Below are positions 33,605 to 45,000 of a stretch of DNA of 64,000 nucleotides, in pieces; the stretch's first letter is position 1, and each line of letters begins with the position of its first letter. A program made the translations under genes and the position numbers. The stretch lies in contig JAJFPB010000004.1 of the NCBI GenBank assembly GCA_020881915.1, forward strand, positions 1,054,001 through 1,118,000. Direction: 5' to 3'. The notes under the pieces are model-generated. The model worked only from the letters and a program-made list of their open reading frames with translations. It had not been told where the DNA came from and ran no database searches. This DNA is from Paramyrothecium sp. XJ0827. Lineage: Eukaryota; Ascomycota; Sordariomycetes; Hypocreales; Stachybotryaceae.

Positions 33605-36600
33605 TGGTAACGCTCGGAGCGACAGGCAGCGAACAATGAAGGATAGGCGTTTCGACTGGGCTCGATGCCGTGGCTCCCAGCAAGATTGTCTGCGATTTAC
33701 GGTACACCGGGGGCAATGAACCTCTCACGAAGGATGCGGAAGCAGTCGAGTAACTGGCCGGCCAGTTTTGTGTTTTGCAGTGCCGTCGATTTTGATCAGC
33801 TCGAATTGGTGAAGGACAAACACAGCATGCGCAAACACCAGTTGGAGGAAAACGTAGGACGGGAGGCAGCACCAAAGGGAAACACATGCGGGAACCCGCT
33901 CTGTTTTCTTCCAGCGGACGCACACATGGGAGCCAACCAACGGAGCCAGCTCCATCCATGGGGACACGACGACTGCCCGGGGGGCGAGAGGAGTGCACAC
34001 AGCATGACCATCCGCGGTACGAGGGACAGTCCAGACTCGACTCGGACTCGCCCCTCGACAATCTATGGGAACAATTGCGGGTCGGGTTCGGTTTCCACAT
34101 GGGCAAGCCGACCTGCCCCTGGGCGGCCACGCCTCGGGTGGTACTCGGATAGGAGAGACAAAGTAACCGGGCATGATGGGGCGGTATTCGTTCGCAGAAG
34201 TGTAGCGCGGAGCTGAGTGTTTTGACAAGCCGGGGGTGGCATGGTGTCCCATTCGGGGCACACGGTCTGGCTCGTGCTGCTCACCGGAGAGTGCCGCCGT
34301 TAAGCGGAGGCCCGTTGGTGTGCGCAATCTCCCTCGCCCCCCTTTCCCATTGCCAATTAAAGAGAATGAGCGACAGCAGACAGGTACCGAGTTGTGCTGC
34401 AGAAAACCCTAGGAACGCACAAGTAGCTAGCGTCGAGACGGAGCAGCTTCCCTGACTCCTCACAGGCTAAACATAACCAGAACGGAGCTTTGGCCCCAAG
34501 GAACTGGTAGGACCGAGCTGGGGACGTGCATGACGAGCTGCCCCCGTGGGTGTGGGTGTGGCACAGCCAAGCCTGGTCGATGGGCGAAGTGGGTAGGACC
34601 CTGAAACGCAGAAAGTCAATTTTGGTGCGTTCTAGCAGATTGCAGATACGCGTATCTTTGCTGCTGACGAGCTCGGAAGAGAGAGGCTGTGTGCTTCAGT
34701 AACTGGCATCTGCTACACGTCTTCCATGAGCCGACGTTGCCGAGCGAGCACTGTCGAAAACGAGTGAAGGTTACGAGTCCCTCTCGTGACATGCTTTTTT
34801 TCCCACCTTGGTTTTTTTTTTTCTTTTTTTTTTTTCCTCGGTTTCGTACAGTGCCTCTCCCTTGGTTTGTGGAAGGTGCAGTGGAAGCGGGGAACGATTC
34901 CCAACTGAGCCTAGCCCCCCAACTAAATCTAAGCTTAGTTACAAAATCGTGACGACAGCCCCCAAGGGCCCCAAAGCCACAGGCACCCTCCGCCCCCCTC
35001 GAAGATTCTCGGAATTCAGGGGATTTTTCCGTCGGCGTTGTCAGTTCACTTCTACTTCCGCTTTCCGGTCGACCATCACGGCTTCTTGACTAACACGACG
35101 ACTCGATCTCCCTGCACGGAGAATGTAAGACGCCGATCGGAAATTCCTTTTCCACACTACGCTCGGTTTATTTCTGAGGCGCAGCTGACTGGATTGCCTG
35201 CCGGCGAAGAATGGCTGTCCCTCATTTCGCCGTAGAGCCATCACTTGACCTGTCCATAACGTCAATTTCTTTGGCCTCTCAAATTGTGCACCGCTCGGCT
35301 AGCAACTTTCCGCCAAATCAAGGAAACATCCCAGCAAATCACAGATGAGGAAGAGGACGGGAAGCCTTGTCTCTGCTACCCATCTGCACCCCTGCCGGAC
35401 AGAACTCTTACATTATTATGATGTCAAAGGCACGTCGGCAAGCCACGTCCACACTGGGAAGGGAGCAAGTCCCCGACCACGATCTGGATCATAACGAGTC
35501 AGCGAGGTAATTCTGGTCATGGGTCTTGGGTCTTGGCTTGCGCGGCTTCTACTAGCACGTTTCCGCCCCTCTCGCACGCTAGAGCTGATTCGCGAGTGCG
35601 TGGGCGAGTACGTGGAGAGCAGCGAGCGCACCATGGCCGTTCGAGAAAGAGATGAGCACTGACCCCCTCCCATCGTCCTTGAGACTCGAGGGCTAAGAAA
35701 ACGAATGTTCATGACACGTTCGTGGAGAGATCTTCAATTCCAAGAATTGGTCCATCTTAGCCTCGTGGCCAATGGCCACCTGCGGGAGATCTTGATGAGC
35801 AGCGTGGCCTGCATCCGTCCTGATACCCACCCTTGTCCCTGGGAATTATGTTGAGGTCATTAATATTGAGAGAATTGTGGAACTACCTTGACAGCAGCAA
35901 AAAGCTTGTCCAGTGGTAGGCGAGAAACCGACTGGGCGGACGAGGATTCCCCCTTAATCGGGTAAGTCGTCGCAATAGCCCATTCCAACAGCGTCCTGGC
36001 CCTGGCTTGCCTGGTCCTGCATTGAGCTCGATATCGAAGCTTTTGGGAGCTCAGCCACAAAAGATCCCGTCGTCCCAAAAGAACATACGATGCATGTTCT
36101 TCGTGCAATCTCCACAAAGCCTCGTCTCAAGGAGGAAGGTACGGGGCTTTCTCCGCTGGGGTGGCTGGCAAGCTAGATCCAATACTGCATGCGTTAGATT
36201 CAGATTTCTTGGAGGAGGCGACCCCTTTCACCCCAAAGCCGTTGGCGCGAATTTGCAGCCCACTAGCTTTGAGGCGCAAGGCGGGAAACGCGGCCTCCCG
36301 CCATCAACGCTCGCACTCTTTCCCATTGGATTGCTCGTATATTGGCTCAATCACTGGCGATACTGGGGTGGCCCACATCTCGAGGTCGGAAAGAAGCCTC
36401 CCAGCTCCTGACTAGCACCCCATATAATGTCGGTGCGGTACCACTGACTGGAATAAAATAAACCTTCGGTGAATGCGCGAACCCGCGTATTAGAAGAGCC
36501 GAATCCCGACAAGAGGACGATAAGTATGTTCCATTCATGGGCTTTTTCATCAATCCCGGGTCGCGGCCCCATTTTAGTCGAGAACGATAACGAGCGCCGA

Positions 36601-37601
36601 TTGCAATTTCCGGCCTGCACTCTTTCGGTCCCCTATTGCGCGTCTGCGTTTTAAAAGTATTGATTTCTACCTCATAAAGTAGCCCAGCCTTGCATCGCCG
36701 CTTGTTAGCTCGAGATGCTCGTTTTCGCGAATTCCAGTCATGAAATCTTCGAGTCGTAAGATTACAACGTACTAGCAGAAGTCTCTCGCATCATGCGGAC
36801 GAGGAAGCGAGTGTTGCTTAACATGGCGTCCGGACCGAGAACACGGTACAACGCCTCGGTCTCGCATCAATGCACAACTTGAGCCACAGGGTAGGCGGCA
36901 GTACAAAGTGGAACCAGTCAAGCAGTTCTTGGTAGCAAGAAACACATCACCAGGGACAAGTCTCGGCCCCAAGGCTAAATCGCCAAAACCGTTTCTCTGT
37001 CGGCTAACCGCAGTATTATTGAAACCAATAACGTCTGTATTCGTTGATGTAGTGGCAAGCGGGTGTCCGAATCACTCGTACAGACCCATAGGATTGCGTA
37101 TTTCATCATCTACATTTGCTGTCAGCACAGCCCAATGAAAGCTCTCGCTCGGTCCCGAGTAGCCGTCCCAGGTGTGAATGGTAGAAAATCGTTGGCAGCA
37201 ACATACGAGATATGTTTCGTGATGGACGATCAGGCATTTCTTATCCTCGAACGGTTTGGCTCTGTCTTATGCGGTGCAGCAGCAAACTCTTCATGACCTT
37301 GAGGGGGTCGAGGGAATTGGCAGCCAGAACCTGGTGGTTGAAAGTTGGTTGGTTTGCGGAATTGCACAAAGACAATGCGCTTTAGATGATTATTCACGGG
37401 GTGGTCACTTCTTGGCTGCTTCTGTTGGCTGTTTTGGGCCATTACACAAATCGTCCAGAATGAGTATCCTTCCGCTTCCCACGGGATAAACACTTGCTTG
37501 GTATGGGAGGAAACAGAGAGTCAAGACAACTGAGCTAACTTTGGTCTGTCGGAGGACAACTCACTTTTCCTACATAGCTTCAATGCTAGAGCAGGGCGAA
37601 G
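33605..37601. other. Long gene-free stretch with a poly-T tract
   Basis: No credible gene in 4 kb. A T-rich tract at 34811-34836 (interrupted by one C) is the only simple repeat of note. The stretch includes the desaturase promoter side and, at the right, the leader of the FAD oxidase. Confidence 0.4.
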
Positions 37602-39353
37602 ATGTCCAAACGAGGAAAGCCAGCGCAGTTACCGCTGCAGGTCGCCTCGTGGGCCCAGCCTCTAGTCGAAGAACTCGATAACAGCACCGGTAGTAGACCT
37701 GGCGCCCTCGTTTACTTCCCCGGCTCGGCCGAGTTCGCCGACAGCGAGACAAACTACTACACTGCACAAGCAAATGAAGTCCAGTCCGCTGCAGTTGCTC
37801 GCCCGACCTCCACGGAAGAGGTAGCCATTGTTCTCAAGGCTTTGAGACGTCACCTCCCCGAGTCGGTGCCCATCGCCATCCGAGGCGCAGGACACGCGAC
37901 CTTTGCCGGCGCCGCAAAGGCCGAGGGCGGAGTGACGATTGACACACGCGGGTTAAAAGGCATAGATATCCACCCCAGCGGCGATATCGTCCGAATCGGC
38001 GCCGGTCACGAATGGTTCGATGTATACACCGCGCTGGAGGCCCATGATCCACCGCTTGCTGTGGCAGGCGGGCGGGCTGGCCGGGTCGGCGTGGCAGGCT
38101 TCTTGCTTGGAGGTGGCATATCCTACTTCTCCTCGCGTTACGGCTTTGGCGCCGACTCTGTGCGCACCTGGGAGGTGATTCTGGCAAGCGGGGAAATCGT
38201 TCGTGCGAGTCGCGATGATCCCGAGACGGCAGACTTGTAGGATGCCCTCAGGGGCGGTTCGACCAACTTCGGCATCGTCACTGCCGTTGAAATGACTTGT
38301 TTCCCGCACCCTGCGCATTTTCGCTGCTCCAACCTGTTCTATCTCTACCCTGCAAGACAAGCGACACTGCAAGCTTTGGTCGACCTGGGATCCAGACCAG
38401 GTATTCCAGGCGAGGGTGAGGCTGTTACCCATGCGATTTGGGCCATTACACACATGGCCGGATTGCCTGTCAAAGTTATTAACGTAATGGCATCGACCAC
38501 CGATCCTACCGGTTTTGACGGCTTAGACGAATTTTTGAACGCTCGGGGTCGTGTGCCTCTGGTCGGATCCCTCACGGAAAAGAAGCACAGCCAGTTCGCG
38601 AACCAGGTCGGCAACCTGTCACCAAAGGACGGCTCCCGGTACGTTTCATTCCAATTGTCTTCTTGTTTCCCTCAGAGCTTGATGGCCACGGCGTTTGCGA
38701 TACCTTGCCTATTGCCTCGGTCCCTAGCCTTTTCGTCCTGCTTCGTCAACCCCTGAATGATACACCTCCCATCATTTAAAGTGTTCCCTAGTATACGGTG
38801 TGAGCTCAGCCTTTTGACTAACTGTTCACCGTTCACCAGGACTATCAACAGGTCCATCTCCTTCAAGCTTGAGCCCAAGTTCCTTAACAAGGTTGTGGAC
38901 ATGTGGTACGACTTTGTTGAGTCAACCCGGCACGTATCTGGCATTTTGAACACGTTGGTCTTCCTTGGTCTCCCCGTCAGCATGCTTCAGGTGTCGCGCG
39001 ATACGGTGGCCGATAAAGCTCGGGAATCAAAGTTGACCGAGAACTTCCAGGGCCTATGTCCTGACGACGGTCCCTTGACAATCATGGAAATATGTCTCAC
39101 TTGGCGCAACGCAACAGATGACACTTTCATGGTAGAGAAGTGTACACAATTCCTGCAGGAAGTTACCTCTGCAGCCAAAGAACTGGGTCTCGAGCATCGC
39201 TACATATTCCCCAACTATGCCTGGCCCGAGGAGGACGTGATGCAGTCATATGGCAGTGAGAGGCTGGGGCTACTACGGAAGATGGCCTTGAAGTGGGATC
39301 CTGATGGGTTCTTTCAAGACCGAGTTGTCGGGGGCTATAAGATCAAGAGGTAG
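37602..39353 (+). pseudogene. FAD-linked (BBE-type) oxidase gene with one nonsense codon
   Basis: Two exons (37602-38638, 38840-39353; GTACGT donor, CACCAG acceptor) form one open frame of 517 codons, except for an amber codon at 38238-38240. The FAD_binding_4 domain shows VARPTSTEEVAIVLKAL, IAIRGAGHATF (the His that often carries covalent FAD, about residue 98) and VAGFLLGGGISYFSSRYGF. The stop falls in ADL-stop-DALRGGSTNFGIVT, where the family has a conserved Trp (DLWxALRGG), so a TGG to TAG change is the simplest explanation. The BBE-like C-terminus is intact (FPNYAW, YGSERLGLL, WDPDGFFQ). The protein would be a flavin oxidase of unknown substrate. The 201-bp intron is unusually long. Either the gene is recently inactivated or the base is a sequence error. 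Confidence 0.85.
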
Positions 39354-40574
39354 CTTTGTGACGAGTTTATATAAAGCAAGCTTTATGATTAAAGTAAGTG
39401 AGGTACCAGTGCTCTCCAATATGCTCACTTTCATTACGCCCAAGTGTTTGATTCCCGAACACTCGCATACGAAGAGACGCCTTAGTACATGTTCCTCAGT
39501 CAAGCTAGAATGTTATCATCTGCAGTCCATTGGCAGTCACAGGATGTTGAGAATAAGTGTTGTGTAGGGCTCCCGTAGGAAGACGTCACATTTGAGCAAT
39601 TCGTTCCAGTTAGCTACGCATACCCTAGAACAGGACCACCAATGAGCGTCTCTGCTCAATACCAACACACCTCATTCAATTCTTTTTCTTTTTCCTTGGT
39701 CGCTGGTCTTACGGTCTCTATCTACCTTGGGAAGGGGTGTCGTGGAGATCGCTACCTCTTATAGGCCTGGTGATGCTACCACAGAATCTGTTGCGTTTTG
39801 GTGCTCGTTAAAGATGTTTGCCACTCGTAATTTTCCCGTTCGTTCTTTCTTGTGGATTTTCACGATGAGCCACTTTCTTACCATGGCAGTATTACCGAAA
39901 GAAGTAACCATATGCTGCACAAACCCGAGACCCAGCCAGGATATCGAATGCGTAGGAAAATTGGCTAGTGTCTCCATACCTGGTAGTCTCATAGCCTTTG
40001 CTGCCCTTGCCGTTGATTGTGGCCGGCAATCGGCGATATATGTTCGACGACTGTTAATCTCGGCACTGCCCATGGTGAAGATCCCAAGATCTAATTAACG
40101 AGCCGACAACAGGCTTGGCCGTGACCCAGCGTTTCAGCCTTCCATTCGGCAGTTCCTCGCATCTGATTATTTTTAGGTCTCCCCAGGGAGACTTCGTGAG
40201 ATGCCAAGGCCGGTGCTGGGGAGCGAAGCCGTATTGGGTGTGGCGCAAGCAACGGTCTTGGTTCGAGCGTCAACGGCTCAATCCAGGGCAACGCTCTGAG
40301 TGGTTGTGCGCTCGCTGCAGACTCCATCTTCACGAAGCTGATACGAGCGGGCATCCCGCCCTGGTGCCTGTCGCTGGGTTTTCGAAGCATCATCCTGCTC
40401 GACATAAAAGTCAGAAGGAACCAATTCATCCTTTCCTTGAACCAACTCGTCTCAACCACACACCAAAGTCACGAACACCAACCGGCTCGACTAGCCTCCG
40501 CTTTGCTCTACAACACTCGTCGCATCATACGAAGAAGTCTCTTTAGCAGCTTAGGCTACGATCGAACATCCCGG
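39354..40574. other. Intergenic region, no gene seen
   Basis: Frames of about 100 codons occur on both strands around 39730-40100 but carry no motif. The last 150 bases look like a leader (CACCAAAGTCACGAACACC). Confidence 0.4.
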
Positions 40575-41676
40575 ATGAACCTGAGTCGAAAGCGTCTTGG
40601 CGACGCGCTCTTGGGCGTCGCCATCGTCGGCGGCATCGCCCTCATTCCCTTGGCCATTCTCCCGCTCATCGCCGGCACATTCCTCGTGGGCGATCAACAA
40701 CTGGCGCTTCGACAATTCGCATATGCATCTGTACGTCACATCCATGCCTCAAACTATTCCGTGCCTGTTATCAGGGCTCCATGCGCAAAACAAATTGACT
40801 AACCACCCCTCGCCTTTCCGCCAGTTTGACGGCATCGTACCGAATAATGACACGACGGCCCTGCTCGTTCGCATGTACTGGTTTCCAAGTGCATTCGCTT
40901 GGGAATACCCCGACGCCCCCGAAGGTGTACCGAAAGCCGGCTTCACCTACAAAAGTCCCGCTTGGACCCTCGACACCGTGAAAGAGTTCCGCACCATCGC
41001 CAAAGACCTCGGCCTGCCGCGGGAGGAATGGGACTGCCCCTCAACCAGTTATAATGCTCCCGAGTGCTCCAACCCCTTCTTCGAGGGTTGGCGCTCTTGG
41101 CTAGCCGACCCATTCGGCGGCGCGCAGCTCTTATACTTTATCATCTTGGTCGTCGCCATTGTGCTCGTTGTAAATCAACTTGCCCAGGAGTGGGCCATGA
41201 AGAAGAAGCCATACTGGATGAAGTGCCGGTGCGCCTTTGCCAAGAGCCTCTGTCCTTGCCCCAAGGGCACGCGCGAGGAAATCGAGTCCGCCGACGAACA
41301 CGTATGGGATAGGGTTCGCCTCGCCTATTGGGGTCTCGTATTGCTCTACTTCCTGCTCCCGGCCGTCCACGGCACCGTCTTGTCCATGTTGTTCGTCATG
41401 CACGTGGAGAACTTTGACCAAAGGCTTCCTCGCGGCCTCAGCATGAACCCGAGGCGCGGCGCCTCCATGGACGCCCTCTCCTGGAGCACCGCCGCCATCG
41501 CCGGCCTCAGTTTCTTCTGTATCGTTGTCAAGTGGTTCACGACGCGGAAGCCCAAGGGCTGGAGGGAGCAGCAGGCGCTTGGTGACCTGCCGCAGGAAGG
41601 CAGCGCGGACCCGGCGCCCATGGGCCCGAAGGATCGCAAGTACACGGATAGGGATGGACTGTTGCGCAACGCATGA
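40575..41676 (+). CDS. Four-pass membrane protein of unknown function
   Basis: Two exons (40575-40730, 40825-41676; GTACGT donor, CGCCAG acceptor, in phase) give 335 residues. Hydrophobic segments lie at about 12-38 (LLGVAIVGGIALIPLAILPL), 155-175 (LLYFIILVVAIVLVVNQLA), 225-250 (WGLVLLYFLLPAVHGTVLSM) and 290-308 (AAIAGLSFFCIVVKWF). Between the second and third is a Cys-rich basic loop (WMKCRCAFAKSLCPCPKG). The region between helices 1 and 2 contains Trp, Tyr and Cys residues and may be extracellular or lumenal. I do not recognise the family, and the neighbours give no functional hint. Confidence 0.75.
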
Positions 41677-42083
41677 AAGCCGGCGAGATGATTTCTGAGA
41701 TACCACTAGCGCCTGTATTTGAACTCGACCACTTTTCAACTGCTATACTTAATGATAATTATTATTAGACTCTCTTTGCCCCTTTGCTATACACGTATGA
41801 TTGCATGATTTGTTCAGCAAGCGCATTTGCACTTTGTTGCCAGCTCCATCTCAAGTGTATTATTGGTGCCCACTTCATCTGGCCTCCCATCTACGCGCAG
41901 CTGACACAGCCACCAAACAGGCACCAATCGCGTACCATGATGCAAGCCTAGTTCCCCAGGGGACTTTCTTAATAACAACCCGCTTACGGTACTTGATCTT
42001 GCTAACTTGCCTCAATCTTTCTGCTTCAGTGAACCAATCTGTCCAACTGCTGCATTTCTTCGGGCCGCTTGAAGTAGCCCTGC
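41677..42083. other. Short intergenic region
   Basis: AT-rich 3' flank, then leader sequence before the large gene. No gene seen. Confidence 0.4.
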
Positions 42084-45000
42084 ATGGTAGCACTAGCAGA
42101 CACCGAGGCTGCTTCTTTCTCGAGGCTCGCCTGGCAAGTGTATGAGTATATACGTTCTATATCTGCCGACGAGCAAGCAGGTACGATATCTGAGGCTGAC
42201 AATTGCCTCAATCACTTGTCCATGAGACGTCCAGTCCACCGCTGCTGACTATTGTTCATTCTTAGCCACGATTGGCGTAGAGTTTGGCCTGCAGCTGAAA
42301 GCGCTTGCCAGAAATCTCGAATTGATCTCAGAAATTATCAATCGTGTCGAGGTGTTACTTCTCAAAAATGGCATTCCCGCCTACAAACCTTGGTGGGATC
42401 CCAAGTCTCTCAAACAGATCATTGGCAATTTTGAAGATACACTTCGGGAATGCGTCAGTTCGATCAAAGCAATAGCAAATCACCCATCGAAAAACCCATC
42501 TCCTCAAGATAACACCCGGGGCGTCCGAGCGAACCAGAACTTCGACCATTTATTGCTACGCATTTGGCTTCATAACCTCAAAATCTTGGCCGTCCACAAA
42601 CCATTCGAAATGTAAAGTAAATTGTTCCCGCCAAGATCGACGTATACTAAGCGATACAAGTGATGTATTTTCTCGGGCTCGACAAGACCTCCTGAAGTTG
42701 GACTCAACCCTTCGTCGGGTTGTTCACGCAACTCACTTTGACATCGGCAAGTTGATGAATGATTTGACACCCGATTTGGATACCGCCTTGCGCGAGCGTG
42801 AGCGCGGCGGACCGTACTTGCTTGACGTTCCCGCTGATGTTGCCAGAAGATTTCACACCGAGGCAACCGCAGACTATTCCCAGCATCCCCAGGTGTTCCA
42901 GCTTGATGAGCTCTTGAATGCATTTGTTGTATATTTTCACCAGTCAACCATGGGTTTCAGACCTGTGCAGAGTGTTACCAAGGGGACTCCACCTGTTGAA
43001 TTGTACATCAACCTCCTCAAAAGTGTCTGGCTATTCCACAGAATCAGGCATCAAGCCCCTGCAACGCTTGGCACCGATTCCCACTGGCCAACATTCATTC
43101 GAAAGCTGGAAGCTGTAAGCATATCTTGTGTTTGTAAAGGTCTTCTGGCTAACTGGAGGCGTCAGGATTTGTCTGTTGAGTGTTCTCGTTTCATTCAGGA
43201 CCTCACACAACCAGATATACCCGCAGAGACGAGTGATGATTTGTTTTCTATCTGGGCGAAGATGAGGGAAAGACCGGACTTGGATAGTCTGGGAAACGAT
43301 AGAAAGAACTGGCAGCAATTTTTTGAATCGTATGCTCCGTTCCTCTCATAAGCATGGCTACAAACTATGATCTGACTCCGAATAGGCCACTCTACAGCAG
43401 TAGCCTGGAAATTCAGCGAACCGTCACTTTGTTCAGAGGAGAAGGCTCTTGCCAAGGTAGGCACCAGATGAGAATCTCCGCCTCACATCGCACAATTACT
43501 GGGTGGGACCACGTCGAAAGTATGTGTTCTTCGACTCTCATACGCGCAAAGAACAGCGGCTTATGCGTAACCAGATGAATTTTTTGACGTTGATCTTAAG
43601 TCTAGTGTGATTGTTCCTGCCTATACTCTGACTGATTACCTGCCTTTTCCGTACGACATCATTTTTCACGAAGGAGAAAAAAGTGCCAGACTAGCATTCA
43701 CCAGTCTGAAAAATGTACTCAAATTTCAACAAGCAGTGACAGGTCTCAAGGCATGGGCTTCGTACTGCGAGTACAATATCATGGCCAGCTTCGTCATCGC
43801 AGGTGCACGAGAACCTGTCATTGAGAAGGGATGCGTGCAACTCTGGATCCCGAGGCATATTGAGGGCTCAAGAGATATCAACGGAGGGGGGAAGGATCCA
43901 AACTCGAAGCCTCAAAAACCTAAGCTTATATTGTTATTGAGGAGTGTTCAGAACGGCCCACAAACTTTTGTATCCCTTGAAATCGACGAGAAAACCGCGA
44001 TTCGGCCAAAAAGGTGCAGATGTCGACTTCCAGGGAGGGAGGGTTCATCGTGCCCCATTGCATCCATAGAGCAGGGCAATGCAAACGCTAACCTCGAGAT
44101 CACACGACATATTTCACAGAACCCAGATGGGTTTATGAACCTAGCACATCATTACCAGGACCAGTCAGGTTCTTCCAATAGAGTTGAAAAATGGCGCAAT
44201 GTTAAACGTGTCAGTCTCATGTTTTCAACACCGGAGGCACGAGCTAAGTTCGGCGGCACACCCAACCTATGCTATTGCGATAGGAAAAGCGAAAGCCAAA
44301 TCACACAGTGTCTTCGACTCGGCCACCGCGGTTTGTTTGGCGAGGTGAAAGAGTATTATCGACGGCAAAGCCTAAAGGTGCAGAAGGCTGGCATCTTTGG
44401 TATGCCACTCCTTGGGCGAAAAGTTAGCGAGATGCCTACATCCAATGAAAACATAGCGGAACATGATAGTTTATTCAATGAACTGGGGGTAAGCGAGGAT
44501 GGAAATGCTAACCACAAGGCAACGGTGGAATCCACGCAAAGCACGACAAAAGGAGAGCAAAGTCTACCAACTTCGGTGCTCAATGCTACACATCAGGTTG
44601 AAGTTGCTCAAAGCTCGGTTGGACGACAAGAGAACGCAGAGGAGAGCATTTACCAGGCTGCAGGAAGCTCGAAACTAGATTCAGGGTATGCAAGCCAGGA
44701 CAGAGATGACACCATGCCAAAAGACAGGACGGACAACGAAACTCTTTATTCCATTGATTCGGTCATTTCTCAGTCGACGCAAAACTATATAGAGGACTTC
44801 ATTGGCCAACTCTCCGAGGATATTCGAAAACATGCTCAGCTTTCCGAATCAGCTGCAGAATACCGTGAGTTCTTCCCCGGCTTGCTGGCGACCTTCACCC
44901 GAAAGCTCCACGGGGAGTCCACGACGTACACACATAGGGAAGCCTCCGTCTTTCTTCACAAGTACAGGAGGTACGCAAATTCAGGATCTTTCTGCTCCGA

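Noticed and set aside
28060..41676. Secondary-metabolite cluster joining P450, desaturase and FAD oxidase
   Set aside because: No PKS, NRPS, terpene synthase or other core enzyme is present, and the genes are separated by 1.5-4 kb gaps.
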